Positions 34,001 through 41,965 of a stretch of DNA of 64,000 bases are shown piece after piece. Below the pieces are notes generated by a model. It was given only the letters and a program-made list of their open reading frames with translations. It searched no databases and was not told where the DNA came from. The DNA comes from Bordetella genomosp. 13. Lineage in GTDB: Bacteria; Pseudomonadota; Gammaproteobacteria; Burkholderiales; Burkholderiaceae_B. The stretch spans positions 4,154,001 through 4,218,000 of the forward strand of contig NZ_CP021111.1 of the NCBI RefSeq assembly GCF_002119665.1. Reading direction: 5' to 3'. The stretch's first letter is position 1. Each line of letters starts with the position of its first letter. A program made the position numbers and the translations under genes.

Positions 34001-34746
34001 ATGGCGCCGTTGTTGGTGAGGGTTATGGTCCCGCCGTCCCCGCCGGAGCCTCCCGCCTGGTCGTCCAGGATGGAGTCGTTCTGGCTGCCGCCCGTGCCGC
34101 CGCCCGTGACCGCGCTGATGCCGAACAAGGGCACGTTGGTCGTGGTGCCGCCCGCGCTGGTATAGGGCTGCACGCTGCCGTTGATGGTCAGCGTCCCGTT
34201 GTTGGTGATGGTCAGCGCCTGACCGTTCCCGCCGGACCCGCCGTTGGAGTTGTTGTTGTCGTTGTCGTCGTCGCCGTTGCCGCCAATGGAGGTCACGGCG
34301 ATCAGGCTCTGGTAGTAGCCGGAATGCACCGTGCCTTCCAGCGTGATGTTGGCGCTGTTCGACAGCCGGATCTCGCCGCCGTCGCCGCCGCTGGCCTCGT
34401 CGACGCCCAGGCCGCCGCGGCTGTAGCCCATCAACACGCCGGGCACGTTGCCGGTGACCGGATAGCTCAGGCTGCTGCTGGCGTTGGTCGTGAGGCTGCC
34501 GCTTTGGTTGATCGTGAAGCTCTCGCCGTCCGTGCCGGCCTTTTCGCTCGAACTGCCGTCGACGCCGTCGGCGCCCTGGCAGATGTAGTAGTACCGGTCG
34601 CCGGCCGAGACGCCCTGGTTGCAACTGGCCTGCGCCTGGCCTGCCAAGGTCGCGGCGTACGCGCACCAGGCGGACATGATGGCAAGCCGCAGCATGTTGG
34701 GACGGAGCGAAACCGTTCCATGGCGGAAGTGAGCTTGTGCGTTCAT
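28045..34746 (-). CDS. Very large repeat-rich autotransporter (type Va)
   Basis: A 2233-residue secreted protein. The N-terminus has a signal peptide ending at AQA about residue 40. The passenger starts with irregular glycine-rich strands and then holds about nineteen units ending in AQSIGGGGG-x-GG, each roughly 60-100 residues, between about 410 and 1650. This is a beta-helix-like architecture. A linker with a short beta-solenoid (about 1650-1950) leads to a C-terminal beta-barrel of about 280 residues that ends in a terminal Phe (MYRF), typical for outer-membrane insertion. Such proteins act as adhesins or biofilm factors; the function here is unknown. Expansion or loss of repeat units by recombination is likely. 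It converges with the LytTR gene, and its upstream region (34747-34989) is shared with the nuclease gene. Confidence 0.95.
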   Translation of the reverse strand: MNAQAHFRHGTVSLRPNMLRLAIMSAWCAYAATLAGQAQASCNQGVSAGDRYYYICQGADGVDGSSSEKAGTDGESFTINQSGSLTTNASSSLSYPVTGNVPGVLMGYSRGGLGVDEASGGDGGEIRLSNSANITLEGTVHSGYYQSLIAVTSIGGNGDDDNDNNNSNGGSGGNGQALTITNNGTLTINGSVQPYTSAGGTTTNVPLFGISAVTGGGTGGSQNDSILDDQAGGSGGDGGTITLTNNGAIRLGSTSSRLTGYARGAGIHAESYGGSGGADNGGAGDTSAVTVTNTGAIDVVWNAQGGNDVYGIHAISGAGDGSQSWDDSDPGGRGGFGGTVWVTTRGSVLLDVGGSFSGEGAGIAALSRGGKGGTGPEQDHTGGIGGIGNSVVVELQGDGTRITTHGDNLYGILAQSLGGEGGDGGDGAALAGQGGGAGYGGSSSEVRVSAGAGTAIQTTGHFATGILAQSIGGGGGTGGTFVSVLGGQAGNGGSGGDASSVVVDAAGSIVTGGDHAYGVLAQSIAGSGGAGGVDVSGLVALGGDGAGGGAAGDVTVTQSGEIATTGYSSHGMLAQSIGGGGGAAGSAIGALSIGGSASGTTRSQGANVTIDNIGTIRTSGDASAGILAQSIGGGGGSGGDSIGILGVGGDGAAGGDGGSIVLQGLGTLSTSGRFSPGVLAQSIGGGGGNGGDTHTGSAGVSIAIGGSGSGGGNGGSICMGNAGACGNASPQGMTLTTRGDYSPGIVAQNIGGGGGSGGSVTNFGLASFAALQLGGSAGAGGHAGANGTSIEYTNLNILTGGSHAAGILAQSIGGGGGTGGDANNFDITVGLNAAVVVGGSGGNGGTGANSRVVLRSSQIATGMDYQNADPATYAPNDSFGILAQTIGGGGGNGGSATASDLVIAIPPGSPEFPPLALNFQAAIGGKGGSGGHACASGDGSCVTEIALLEGTSVTTLGDGSHAVVAQSIGGGGGNGGDSSVLSANVGYGDSLTGTLGMALGGTGGNASNGGKVLVQFGTEVPLAAILPARVELPLAQGLQANLLAPASTILTYGDFANGMLAQSVGGGGGNGGVGSSDAYSVGGFADVALTIGLGGAGGGGGQGGEVDVYLGAPNTIQTVGSGSRGMVAQSIGGGGGTAQGGTMSVSGSVEGIGAKLTLGVGQTGGGGGNGGAIKAGIAGAIRTQGGDADGVVLQSIGGGGGVGGSIGADSSSRPIIDRITKAKNTVNRITDADSMGYHFEVDVGGRGGTGGAGGGVDVDFSGKIATEGDWADGIVAQSIGGGGGAGGSSSASGSDVFANIDIAIGGAGGTAGNGGTITANFDGSYGNGIWTDGYNAYGVLLQSIGGGGGQGGDGSDTAKGSISVGGSAGGSGGASGVGGTIQSSSASWLAVQTTGSDAPALVAQSIGGGGGIGGAGNSDSASRGQSHEIALSVGGHGGTGNHGGTVDMTIGSSATTHGDRSHGFVVQSIGAGGGIGGAGQAGNLASVGLGGRGGAGGDGGRVTFSLRSGSQVTTTGAGAHAIVAQSIGGGGGIAGDSSVSLGLTPAAWAVDGTDTGGQGNGNVVTVKTDGVIKTLGRHAYGIVAQSIGGGGGLGGSADGGFAGTTGGDSGHGRGGQVVVDQSGTIDASGDGSTGIFAQSTGPDGGDLISLHVRGTVKGGSGSGSSIWIADGYQNTITVEQDAVIYGAASGVGVRYDGQGTNEQGATLDINLLSNGEVHGNVLCQNASGATACHMYAGNQAAMKEATLYQAHVDNGGLLEIGRTGRFDTLTVTGNYAQLSSGVLRGDVDFGAMQADRMVVQGDARLDGGFDVAAVSLLPRRELDVLEVEGSQSGTLQAVDSPIFDFHVRQEGRTHHVSVRAADFDAASQGLRRNHERVAQHLQRAWDLGGTVELGPLFAVLNNAAKSGPSAYRERLTDLSPGAALAPAGQMAAGMASFTGAMMSCPVMEGGDTIGRERDCFWGQVTRRNTDHDGGDGSPGFSFDSTTYQFGGQREYKPDWFVGGSIAYQDGRLRGDSGRVGGDGDAGYAGIALKHQAGPWLYAGSIAGGYGSYRMDRNMAIDGYDRQASGSPDVYSVGARLRAARHFGLSDSLYLKPYVDFDALYTRMSGYTESGGPLSLKVDSSDQFVVSLSPMLELGGRVELHDGAVMRPYAYAGAAFLSEDSWSTAARLKGAPAGSGTFRTSLPGDHVVGRFGLGVQVTTASNLDFRLQYDGEASSRSTSHAGQLKMMYRF

Positions 34747-34989
34747 GATCGGCGGGTCTCGGGGAAAAAAATTCCCGTGCAGTCTGGCGAGCCGCTATTC
34801 ACGGAACAAGTTTTTTTCGACGAACCGTCGTTTTTCTTCGATGAAACAGCGTTTCCTGCATGGAGCCCCGGCAGCGCGTGCGGGAGCTTGGACGTGATCG
34901 TTTTCGTCACGATTGCGCGCAAAATTCACCGGCCTTTAACACGCATTCGTCGTACGCTGGCGCTTTTTCCCATCGCGAGGAAATCCGCC

Positions 34990-35823
34990 ATGCGTCTCGC
35001 CCCCCTTGCCTGCTGCGCCGCCCTGCTGCTGGGTCCGGCCCACACCGCCCACGCATGGGGCGAGGAAGGCCATTCCATCGTTGCCGAAATCGCCAGCCGC
35101 CGTCTGTCGCCCGAGGCGCGCGCCGGCATCGAGGCACTGCTGGGCAAGGGAGCATCGCTGGCGTCGGTGTCGGGCTGGGCCGACGACGAGCGCGTCCGCG
35201 ATCCGCGAACCACGCGCTGGCACTTCGTGGAGATCCCGCTGGCCAAGGACGACTACGACCCGGCGCGCGACTGCGTGGCGGACCCTGACAAGGGCGACTG
35301 CATCGTCGCCGAGATTGTCCGCGAGAGCACCGCGGTGGCGTGCCCCACGCGTTCCGTGGGCGAGCGACGCCGGTCGCTGATGTTCCTGGTGCACTTCGTG
35401 GGCGACGTCCACCAGCCGCTGCATACGGTCAAGGAGAACAACGGCGGCAACGGCATCAGAGTGACGATCGCCATCCGCAATGGCGCCAATGGCTCGGCTT
35501 CGGAAGACACCAACCTGCACGCCGCCTGGGACGCCGCGCTGATCCGCAAGACCGTGTGGGCCTGGGGCAACTACGTGGAGGTGCTGGAATCCAACTGGCT
35601 GCCCAAGGCCGGCAACGACCTGGCACGCGGCTCGCCCGCCGACTGGGCGCTGGAAAGCCACCGCACGGCGGTGAAGCTGTTCGACATCCAGCCCCGCAAC
35701 GACGTGCTGGACGACGCCTACCTGGCCAAGGCCCGCCCCATCCTGGACCGCCAGCTGTCCGTGGCGGGCATGCGGCTGGCGCACCTGCTGAACGACGCCT
35801 TCGCCACCAAGCGCTGCAAGTAG
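34990..35823 (+). CDS. Secreted S1/P1-family nuclease
   Basis: The 277-residue protein has a 22-residue signal peptide ending HA; the mature chain starts with Trp23, the N-terminal zinc ligand of this family (WGEEGHS). Other zinc ligands lie in WADDERV, TRWHFVEIP, LVHFVGDVHQPLH and TNLHAAWDAAL. Such enzymes degrade single-stranded DNA and RNA, or phospholipids in the related phospholipase C, in the periplasm or outside the cell. Five cysteines are present in the mature chain. GAGGAAATCCGCC precedes ATG 34990. The gene is divergent from the autotransporter. Confidence 0.92.
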   Translation: MRLAPLACCAALLLGPAHTAHAWGEEGHSIVAEIASRRLSPEARAGIEALLGKGASLASVSGWADDERVRDPRTTRWHFVEIPLAKDDYDPARDCVADPDKGDCIVAEIVRESTAVACPTRSVGERRRSLMFLVHFVGDVHQPLHTVKENNGGNGIRVTIAIRNGANGSASEDTNLHAAWDAALIRKTVWAWGNYVEVLESNWLPKAGNDLARGSPADWALESHRTAVKLFDIQPRNDVLDDAYLAKARPILDRQLSVAGMRLAHLLNDAFATKRCK

Positions 35824-35847
35824 CGGGGGGACTTCACTGCGTGGGCG

Positions 35848-36819
35848 TCACTCCAGCTCGCGCGACCCCACGTGCCGCAGCACGCCCGCGCCCTCTTCCA
35901 CGAACGCCTTCATCAGGTGATAGGCGATGGCGAAGGGCTTGGGCGAAGACAGCCCTTCGGGATGCGTGCCGGCGATCATGGCGGCAATCTCGGCGCGCGT
36001 GAACCAGCGCGCGTCCTCGAGTTCGTTGCGGTCGACCACGATGTCGCTGCCGATCGCCCGTGCGAAGCAGCCGATCATCAGCGACGAGGGAAACGGCCAG
36101 GGCTGCGAGGCGAAGTAGCGCACTTCGCCGCACGCGATGCCGGCTTCTTCCATCACCTCGCGACGCACGGCGTCCTCGATGGTTTCGCCCGGCTCGAGAA
36201 AGCCGGCCAACGCGGAATACATACCGGGCGCGAAGCGCTGCTGGCGTCCCAGCACGCAACGGTCGCCGTCGATGGCCAGCATGATGACCACGGGATCGAC
36301 GCGAGGAAAGTGCTGCGCGCCGCACGCGTCGCAATCGCGCCGCCATCCGGCCGCCGACATGCGGCTGGGCGCCCCGCAGTTGGCGCAGAAGCCATGTCGG
36401 TCGTGCCAGTGCAGGATGGCCTTGGCGCCGCCCAATTCGCCCAGCAGCGAAGGGGCGAACAGGCCGCGCGCGGCGATGGAGCGCAGGTCGATCAGCGCCA
36501 GGTCCGGCCGGACGTCCAGGGATTCGGCCGCGGCGGCGGGGTACGCGACCGCGAACAACGCCACCCCGGATTCGTCCTGCCCCATGAAGACTTCGCGCAC
36601 CGGCTGGCCCAGTGCCTCCAGCTGCGCCGCATCGAACAGCGGATCGAAATCGTCCTGCTGAACGGCCAGCACCGGCACGTCACCGGCGAAGACGAAATAT
36701 CGGGTGGAAGGATGCTGCCGGCACGCCCGCACATAATCCCCATCGTCGCGCCGCCCCGACTGGCGGTCCAAAGGATTGAGGCCGAAGTCGATGCGCGAGG
36801 AAGAGTCGAGAAATGGCAT
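35848..36819 (-). CDS. nudC: NAD(+) diphosphatase / NADH pyrophosphatase
   Basis: The 323-residue protein has an N-terminal domain, a zinc ribbon (FCANCG and CDACG, about residues 145-170) and a C-terminal Nudix domain with GFLEPGET and REVMEEAG. The SQPWPFPSSLM motif after the Nudix box is diagnostic for NudC. It hydrolyses NADH, NAD+ or NAD-capped RNA. It converges with the S1/P1 nuclease gene and is preceded by the TRIC gene on the same strand, 104 bases away. Confidence 0.93.
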   Translation of the reverse strand: MPFLDSSSRIDFGLNPLDRQSGRRDDGDYVRACRQHPSTRYFVFAGDVPVLAVQQDDFDPLFDAAQLEALGQPVREVFMGQDESGVALFAVAYPAAAAESLDVRPDLALIDLRSIAARGLFAPSLLGELGGAKAILHWHDRHGFCANCGAPSRMSAAGWRRDCDACGAQHFPRVDPVVIMLAIDGDRCVLGRQQRFAPGMYSALAGFLEPGETIEDAVRREVMEEAGIACGEVRYFASQPWPFPSSLMIGCFARAIGSDIVVDRNELEDARWFTRAEIAAMIAGTHPEGLSSPKPFAIAYHLMKAFVEEGAGVLRHVGSRELE

Positions 36820-36905
36820 GAGGCGGCGTCCAGCGAGACGGTTGCGGCGGCGGGTTACGGTAGCACCAAAGCACGGTCATCGTCGATGCGACATCCGGGC
36901 CGACC

Positions 36906-36925
36906 AGGGCCTGTCCACAGGCCCT
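36906..36925 (-). terminator. Hairpin overlapping the end of the TRIC gene
   Basis: AGGGCCTGT and ACAGGCCCT pair with only two unpaired bases in the linear form. No T-run is visible, so termination is uncertain. Confidence 0.35.
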
Positions 36926-37550
36926 AATACCCCGTCGCCTTGGGCAATTGCCAGCCTTGCGAGACAGCGAACAGCCGGATGGCAAAGCAAAGCACGCCAC
37001 CGAAGATGCCGGCCGCCGCGGGCGGCCAGCCCAGGCGCCGGCACAGCAGCACCGCCACCGCGCCCGCCAGCGCCGCGGTGGCATAGATGTCCGAATTGAG
37101 CACTGCCGGCACACGGGCAAGCAGCAGGTCGCGCACCGCCCCGCCGCCCACGGCGGTCAGCACGCCCATCAAGGCCGCGACGAAGGGATGGATGCCGTAC
37201 AGCAACGCCTTCTCGACGCCCGCCACGGCGAACAGTGCCAAGCCGGCCGCGTCCAGCACCACCATCACGTCCAGGGGAATGCGCGCCAGGTAAGGATGCA
37301 GTGCGAACGCGACGCCTCCGGCCAGGAACGCCAGCGCCGGGTAGCGCCAGTCGCGCACCGCATTGGGCGGCACGGCCCCGATGAGCACGTCCCGGATCAC
37401 GCCGCCGCCCAGCGCCGCGATGAACGCCACCACCATGACGCCCCACAAGTCCAGCCCGGCCTGCATGGCCGCGATCGCGCCTTCCACGGCGAACACGCTC
37501 GTGCCTGCCAGGTCGGCGATGAGGACGACGGTTTCGGTTCGGAGTCTCAC
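36924..37550 (-). CDS. TRIC/UPF0126-family membrane protein
   Basis: The 208-residue protein has seven hydrophobic segments in two related halves: GTSVFAVEGAIAAMQAGLDL and VAALGGGVIRDVLIG in the first, VFAV-like LFAVAGVEKALLYGIHPF and LTAVGGGAVRDLLLARVP in the second. This is the bacterial TRIC (trimeric intracellular cation channel) family. It probably conducts potassium or another cation; glycine transport has been reported for a relative. The starting ATG at 37550 lies 84 bases from the nitroreductase stop on the same strand. Confidence 0.9.
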   Translation of the reverse strand: MRLRTETVVLIADLAGTSVFAVEGAIAAMQAGLDLWGVMVVAFIAALGGGVIRDVLIGAVPPNAVRDWRYPALAFLAGGVAFALHPYLARIPLDVMVVLDAAGLALFAVAGVEKALLYGIHPFVAALMGVLTAVGGGAVRDLLLARVPAVLNSDIYATAALAGAVAVLLCRRLGWPPAAAGIFGGVLCFAIRLFAVSQGWQLPKATGY

Positions 37551-37634
37551 GATGCGCGGCGACGTCGATGCTACGGTTCCACGCGGGCACGGGCGCGGCC
37601 GCCGACATGCGGTGGCGGCGGTGCCCCGTCCGCT

Positions 37635-38348
37635 CTACGACACGAACCGCGTGAACCCCGCCACCGGCTCACGCTCGCTGTACAGCGTGTTCTCCACCGC
37701 CCGCGGGTCCGCATAGCCCAGCGCCATGCCGCACACCAGCATTTCTTCGGCGGGCAATTCCAGCTCGCGCGCGATCACGGCGTGATAGGGCACGAAAGCG
37801 GCCTGCGGGCAGGTATCCAGGCCATGCGCGCGCGCGGCCAGCATGACCGATTGCAGGAACATGCCGTAATCCAGCCAGCTGCCCTGCGACATGATGCGAT
37901 TCAAGGTGAACATCAGGCCGACCGGCGCATCGAAGAAGGCGTAGTTGCGGGCGTGCTGCGCGTGCATGCGGGCCTTGTCGTCGCGCGTGATGCCCAGCAG
38001 ACCGTACAGGTCCCAGCCCACTTTGCGGCGACGGTCCTGGAACGGCGGAATCCACTGCTTGGGGTAGTAGTCGTACTCGCCGCGATACCGGCTCTGGTCC
38101 GGATCGTCGTAGGCCTGGCGCAGCGCGTCGCACAGGCGCTGCCGGGCCGCGCCCGTTATCACATAGACCTTCCACGGCTGCGCGTTGTTGCCCGAAGGCG
38201 CGCGGCTGGCCAGCTCGAGCACCTGCTCGATCAGCGGCTGCGGTACGGGATCCGGCAGGAACGCGCGGATCGAGCGGCGCGTGCGCATGGCTTCGTCCAG
38301 CGACAAGGATGCCGAATCCAGACGTGCCGAAGAATCCATGCCTGCCAT
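37635..38348 (-). CDS. Nitroreductase family flavoprotein
   Basis: The 237-residue protein has the FMN-binding signature TRRSIRAFLPDPVP near the N-terminus, ASRAPSGNNAQPW, and a C-terminal MALGYADPRAVEN segment. Members reduce nitroaromatics, quinones or enones with NAD(P)H. ATG 38348 is preferred because GAGG lies upstream; ATG 38339 is an alternative, and a longer open frame has no similarity. It lies between a DUF427 gene upstream on the same strand and the TRIC gene. Confidence 0.88.
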   Translation of the reverse strand: MAGMDSSARLDSASLSLDEAMRTRRSIRAFLPDPVPQPLIEQVLELASRAPSGNNAQPWKVYVITGAARQRLCDALRQAYDDPDQSRYRGEYDYYPKQWIPPFQDRRRKVGWDLYGLLGITRDDKARMHAQHARNYAFFDAPVGLMFTLNRIMSQGSWLDYGMFLQSVMLAARAHGLDTCPQAAFVPYHAVIARELELPAEEMLVCGMALGYADPRAVENTLYSEREPVAGFTRFVS

Positions 38349-38448
38349 GCCTGCCTCGCGCGAAATGGGCACGTGCCCGGAAGCGGCCATATATACCATT
38401 TCCGGGCGCTTGGCCCCGGCCGGACCGTCCGCGCTCACTGGCCAACTG

Positions 38449-38826
38449 TCAGGACAATTCCTCGATCGAGTCCACGCGGTCGGGATAGAACGCGATGTGG
38501 CCCGCGATCCGAGCCACGGCGGGATGCGGCGCCTCGTAGCTCCAGGCGGCGTTGTCGGCGCGCTCGCCGGCGGCAGGAATGCTGTAGTAGGCGCAGTCGC
38601 CCTTGTAGGGGCAATGCGTGGCGTGGCTGGTGCGCTCCAGCCTGGCCATGTCCACGTCGTCGCGCGGGATGTATTGCACCGGAGGATAGTCGGCCTCGCG
38701 CAGTGTCAGCGCGCGCCTGGTGTCGGCGATGGCAAGGCCGCCCGCCGTCACCACCACACGCGCGGTGTTGGGGGTAATGGTGATGGGATGATTGGCGTCG
38801 GGAATCAGGATGGGCTTGTCGGTCAT
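38449..38826 (-). CDS. DUF427 domain protein
   Basis: The 125-residue protein shows the DUF427 pattern: ARVVVTAGGLAIADTRRALTLRE, PPVQYIPRDDVDMARLE, and SHATHCPYKGDCAYYSI with two Cys and a His. It is a soluble single-domain beta-fold with no assigned reaction. It sits 100 bases before the nitroreductase gene; co-occurrence with redox genes is common, but no role is proven. Confidence 0.9.
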   Translation of the reverse strand: MTDKPILIPDANHPITITPNTARVVVTAGGLAIADTRRALTLREADYPPVQYIPRDDVDMARLERTSHATHCPYKGDCAYYSIPAAGERADNAAWSYEAPHPAVARIAGHIAFYPDRVDSIEELS

Positions 38827-39100
38827 GGCTGTGTCCTGGAGTCTCGCGGAGCCGCCGTCGAAACCGGTCGTCGACGATGGCCGGATCGATCATCCGCCGT
38901 GTCCGCATCTTGCGTAGCGTACCTCGTGACGCGCGGTGGCACGCCTGCTGTCGCATGCCGTTGCATGGCTGACATGGCGTGGCTCGCGCCGCACGCTGTG
39001 CATGCCACGCCGCACGTTGCACGCCGCCACGCTTCCTATAATCGCCGCATGTACTCCGCCCTTTTCCCCATCCGGCGCTCCCGCGCCTAGTCCCGCCATC

Positions 39101-39691
39101 ATGGACCAGGCCGTCAAAGAAGCCATCGCCCGCTGGCCCGACGTGCCGGCGGTATGCGGCTGGCTGTCGCTGGACGAACGCGGCCGCTGGCGGCTGCATC
39201 CGCAGGGCGACGCGGCGGCGGGAGGCCCGGGCGAACCCGTCACCAACACGCAGATCCTCGCCTTCATGGATCGCAACTATGCCGGCGACGACCAGGGCCG
39301 CTGGTATTTCCAGAACGGTCCGCAGCGGGTTTACGTGCGCCTGGATGCCGCGCCCTACATCCTGCGCCGCGCGGACTCCGGCTCGGGCCTGCAGACGCAC
39401 AACGGGCTGGACGCGGGGCGGGTATCGGCATGGTGGCTGGACGACACGGGCCGACTGTATGCCGTCACGGACGCCGGCCCCGGCATGATCGAAGACCGCG
39501 AGCTGGGCACGCTGCTCGAACTGCTGCACACCGTCGACGGCGTGCCGCTGCTGGACGCGCTGGAGTCGCTAGAAGACGGCCAGGAACCGCAGGTCCGGCT
39601 GCCCGATGCGGCGTCCGCCGCCCCGCTGCGCCAGGCTTCGCGCCGCGAGATGCCGACACGCCTGGGCTTTTGCGCCCTGCCCTCCTTGTAG
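39101..39691 (+). CDS. Conserved betaproteobacterial protein of unknown function
   Basis: A 196-residue soluble protein beginning MDQAVKEAIARWPDVPAVCG and with conserved NRNYAGDDQGRWYFQNGPQR in the middle, a pattern I know only from Burkholderiales hypothetical proteins. The C-terminus is Pro/Ala-rich. No catalytic motif is seen. The start is the ATG at 39101; the open frame extends further upstream but is unrelated. It is followed after 51 bases by the zinc-ribbon Nudix gene, a common pairing in this group, so a shared nucleotide-related role is possible. Confidence 0.8.
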   Translation: MDQAVKEAIARWPDVPAVCGWLSLDERGRWRLHPQGDAAAGGPGEPVTNTQILAFMDRNYAGDDQGRWYFQNGPQRVYVRLDAAPYILRRADSGSGLQTHNGLDAGRVSAWWLDDTGRLYAVTDAGPGMIEDRELGTLLELLHTVDGVPLLDALESLEDGQEPQVRLPDAASAAPLRQASRREMPTRLGFCALPSL

Positions 39692-39742
39692 GCGCCGCCC
39701 ACCCCTGTCGCGGCCGACGCCGGTGCCGGTAGAATCGCCGTC

Positions 39743-40324
39743 ATGAGCGCCAATCAGCCCCCCAGCTACTTTCCGGCCCCGCGCCGCGCCCGCTTCTGCA
39801 GCCAGTGCGGATCGCCGGTCGCCCGCCGCGTGCCCGACGGCGACAACCGCGAACGCGATCTCTGCGATCACTGCGGCGCCATCCATTACCAGAACCCGCG
39901 CATGGTGGTCGGCACGGTGCCGACGTGGCAGGGGCGCGTGCTGCTGTGCCGGCGCGCCATCGAGCCGCGCTACGACACCTGGACCCTGCCCGCGGGCTTC
40001 ATGGAGCTGGGCGAAAGCACCGCGCAGGGGGCCGAGCGCGAGACGCTCGAAGAGTCCGGCGCCCGCATCGCGCTGGGCCAGCTGTACACGGTGATCGACG
40101 TGCCGCAGGTGGAACAGGTGCACCTGTTCTACCTGGCCGAGGCGCTGGGCCCCGAACTCGATCCCGGCCCCGAAAGCCTGGAGGCGCGCTACTTCGACGA
40201 GGCCGAAATTCCCTGGAGCGACCTGTCGTTCCGCACGGTCGCCACGACGCTGCAGCGCTATTTCGAAGACCGCCGCCGCGGCACGTTCCCCACCCAGCAC
40301 TACACGCTCGATTCGCGCCGCTGA
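39743..40324 (+). CDS. Zinc-ribbon Nudix hydrolase
   Basis: The 193-residue protein has a zinc ribbon (FCSQCGSP and CDHCGA, about residues 18-46) followed by a Nudix domain with GFMELGEST and RETLEESGA. It resembles ADP-ribose / NADH-type pyrophosphatases. The substrate is unknown. It precedes aat by only 11 bases, so the unit 39101 to aat is probably one transcript. A second zinc-ribbon Nudix (nudC) is 4 kb away. Confidence 0.92.
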   Translation: MSANQPPSYFPAPRRARFCSQCGSPVARRVPDGDNRERDLCDHCGAIHYQNPRMVVGTVPTWQGRVLLCRRAIEPRYDTWTLPAGFMELGESTAQGAERETLEESGARIALGQLYTVIDVPQVEQVHLFYLAEALGPELDPGPESLEARYFDEAEIPWSDLSFRTVATTLQRYFEDRRRGTFPTQHYTLDSRR

Positions 40325-40335
40325 CGCGTGTTGCC

Positions 40336-41097
40336 TTGAAACTGCCCTGGCTCGATCCCGACACGCCCCTGCCCCCGCCCGAGCAGGCGCTGCAGCAGCC
40401 GCCCGGCCTGGTGGCGGCCGGCCTCGACCTCTCCACCGCGCGCCTGACCGAGGCGTATCGCAACGGCATTTTCCCGTGGTATTCCGAGGGCGAGCCGGTG
40501 CTGTGGTGGAGCCCGGATCCCCGCATGGTGCTGGCCTGCGCCGACTTCGCGCCCTCGCACTCGCTGCGCAAGCGCCTGCGCCGCATCGCGCGCGAGGCCG
40601 TCGAGCCCTGGCCCTCGGTGCAGGTGCGCGTGGACACCGCGTTCGCCGAAGTGCTGGCCCTATGCGCCGCGCCGCGCGGCGACCATGCCGGCACCTGGAT
40701 CACCGAGCCCATGCAGCTGACATATCGCGCCTGGCATGCCGAGGGCCGCGCGCACAGCATCGAAACCTGGATAGACGGCGAACTGGCCGGCGGGTTGTAC
40801 GGCATCAGCCTGGGCCGCATGTTCTTCGGCGAGTCCATGTTCGCGCGAGCCACCGACGCGTCGAAGATCGCCCTGGCCTATCTGGTCCGATTCCTGCAGC
40901 GCCACGGCGTCGAATGGATCGACTGCCAGCAGGAAACGCGGCATCTGGCCAGCATGGGCGCCAGGCCGGTGGATCGGGCCCGCTTCCTGGCGCACGTGCG
41001 TGCCACGGTCGACTTGCCCGCCCCGCCCTGGCGGCGCGGCATGCTGGATGCCGACGGACTGTTGCATCCGCTTCCGCCCGACGGCCTGCTGTCCTGA
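40336..41097 (+). CDS. aat: Leucyl/phenylalanyl-tRNA-protein transferase
   Basis: The 253-residue enzyme adds Leu or Phe to proteins with N-terminal Arg or Lys (L/F-transferase of the N-degron path). Markers are [28 protein letters not shown] near the N-terminus, [10 protein letters not shown], and [11 protein letters not shown] with [17 protein letters not shown] 40336 gives [13 protein letters not shown], the usual family start; no ATG fits. It lies 11 bases after the Nudix stop and is followed by bpt. Confidence 0.95.
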   Translation: MKLPWLDPDTPLPPPEQALQQPPGLVAAGLDLSTARLTEAYRNGIFPWYSEGEPVLWWSPDPRMVLACADFAPSHSLRKRLRRIAREAVEPWPSVQVRVDTAFAEVLALCAAPRGDHAGTWITEPMQLTYRAWHAEGRAHSIETWIDGELAGGLYGISLGRMFFGESMFARATDASKIALAYLVRFLQRHGVEWIDCQQETRHLASMGARPVDRARFLAHVRATVDLPAPPWRRGMLDADGLLHPLPPDGLLS

Positions 41098-41164
41098 GCG
41101 CGCCCGGCAAGATGCGCGATAATAAGGCTCGGCGCGCCCCACGCATCGAACCGCGCGCAAGCCC

Positions 41165-41890
41165 ATGAGCCAGCTCAAAGAACTTCCCTTCTCCACGCTG
41201 CAGTTCTACTCCACGGCGCCCTATCCGTGCAGCTATCTGCCTGGCCGCCAGGCACGGTCGCAGGTGGCGGCCCCTGGGCACCTGATCAACGCGGGCACGT
41301 ATTCGCAATTGGTCGAACAGGGCTTTCGCCGCAGCGGCCTGTTCACTTACCGCCCTCACTGCGACCACTGCCGCGCCTGTGTGCCGGTGCGCGTGGACAC
41401 GGCCCGCTTCACGCCCAACCGCAGCCAGCGCCGCGCGTGGCGATTCAACCAGCCGCTGCGCGCCTTCGTGGCCGAGCTGGCGTGGTCGCCCGAGCACTAC
41501 GCGCTGTACACCCGCTACCAGCAGGGTCGCCATCCGGGCGGCGGCATGGACGAAGACAGCCGCACGCAGTACGCGCAGTTCCTGCTGACCACGCGCGTCA
41601 ACACGCGGCTGGTCGAGTTCCGCACGCCCGAGGGCGTGCTCTGCATGGTGTCCATCATCGACGTGCTGGACGACGGCCTGTCCTCGGTCTACACCTTCTA
41701 CGACCCTGACGCGCCGGGCAGCCTGGGCACCTACAGCATCCTGTGGCAGATCGAGCAGTGCCGCACCCTGGACCTGCCCTGGCTGTACCTGGGGTACTGG
41801 ATCCGCGACAGCCGCAAGATGGCCTACAAATCCAGCTTCCAGCCCTTGCAGATGCTGCTGGACGGCGGCTGGCAGGACCATACCGGCTAG
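41165..41890 (+). CDS. bpt: Aspartate/glutamate leucyltransferase
   Basis: The 241-residue Bpt adds Leu to proteins with N-terminal Asp or Glu, complementing Aat so that both feed ClpS/ClpAP. Markers are [53 protein letters not shown] and [13 protein letters not shown]. Cysteines in the CDHCRAC region are family-typical. It follows aat by 67 bases and precedes pyrD by 75. Confidence 0.95.
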   Translation: MSQLKELPFSTLQFYSTAPYPCSYLPGRQARSQVAAPGHLINAGTYSQLVEQGFRRSGLFTYRPHCDHCRACVPVRVDTARFTPNRSQRRAWRFNQPLRAFVAELAWSPEHYALYTRYQQGRHPGGGMDEDSRTQYAQFLLTTRVNTRLVEFRTPEGVLCMVSIIDVLDDGLSSVYTFYDPDAPGSLGTYSILWQIEQCRTLDLPWLYLGYWIRDSRKMAYKSSFQPLQMLLDGGWQDHTG

Positions 41891-41965
41891 TCCCGCAGGC
41901 CCCTAGCCGGCATGCCCGCGCGCGCCTCGCCGCGGGAGCACGCCCACTCCACTACAATCCGGCCC

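Noticed and set aside
28045-34746. CRISPR-like or satellite array in the autotransporter gene
   Set aside because: The repeats are in-frame, diverged at third positions and code for AQSIGGGGG blocks; there are no regular spacers.
34818-34835. Terminator at CGACG-AAC-CGTCG-TTTTT
   Set aside because: A 5-bp stem with a 3-base loop is too weak to claim, and it lies between divergent genes.
33037-34989. Long N-terminal extension of the S1/P1 nuclease frame
   Set aside because: The extension is antisense to the autotransporter; the signal peptide and Trp23 zinc ligand set the start at 34990.
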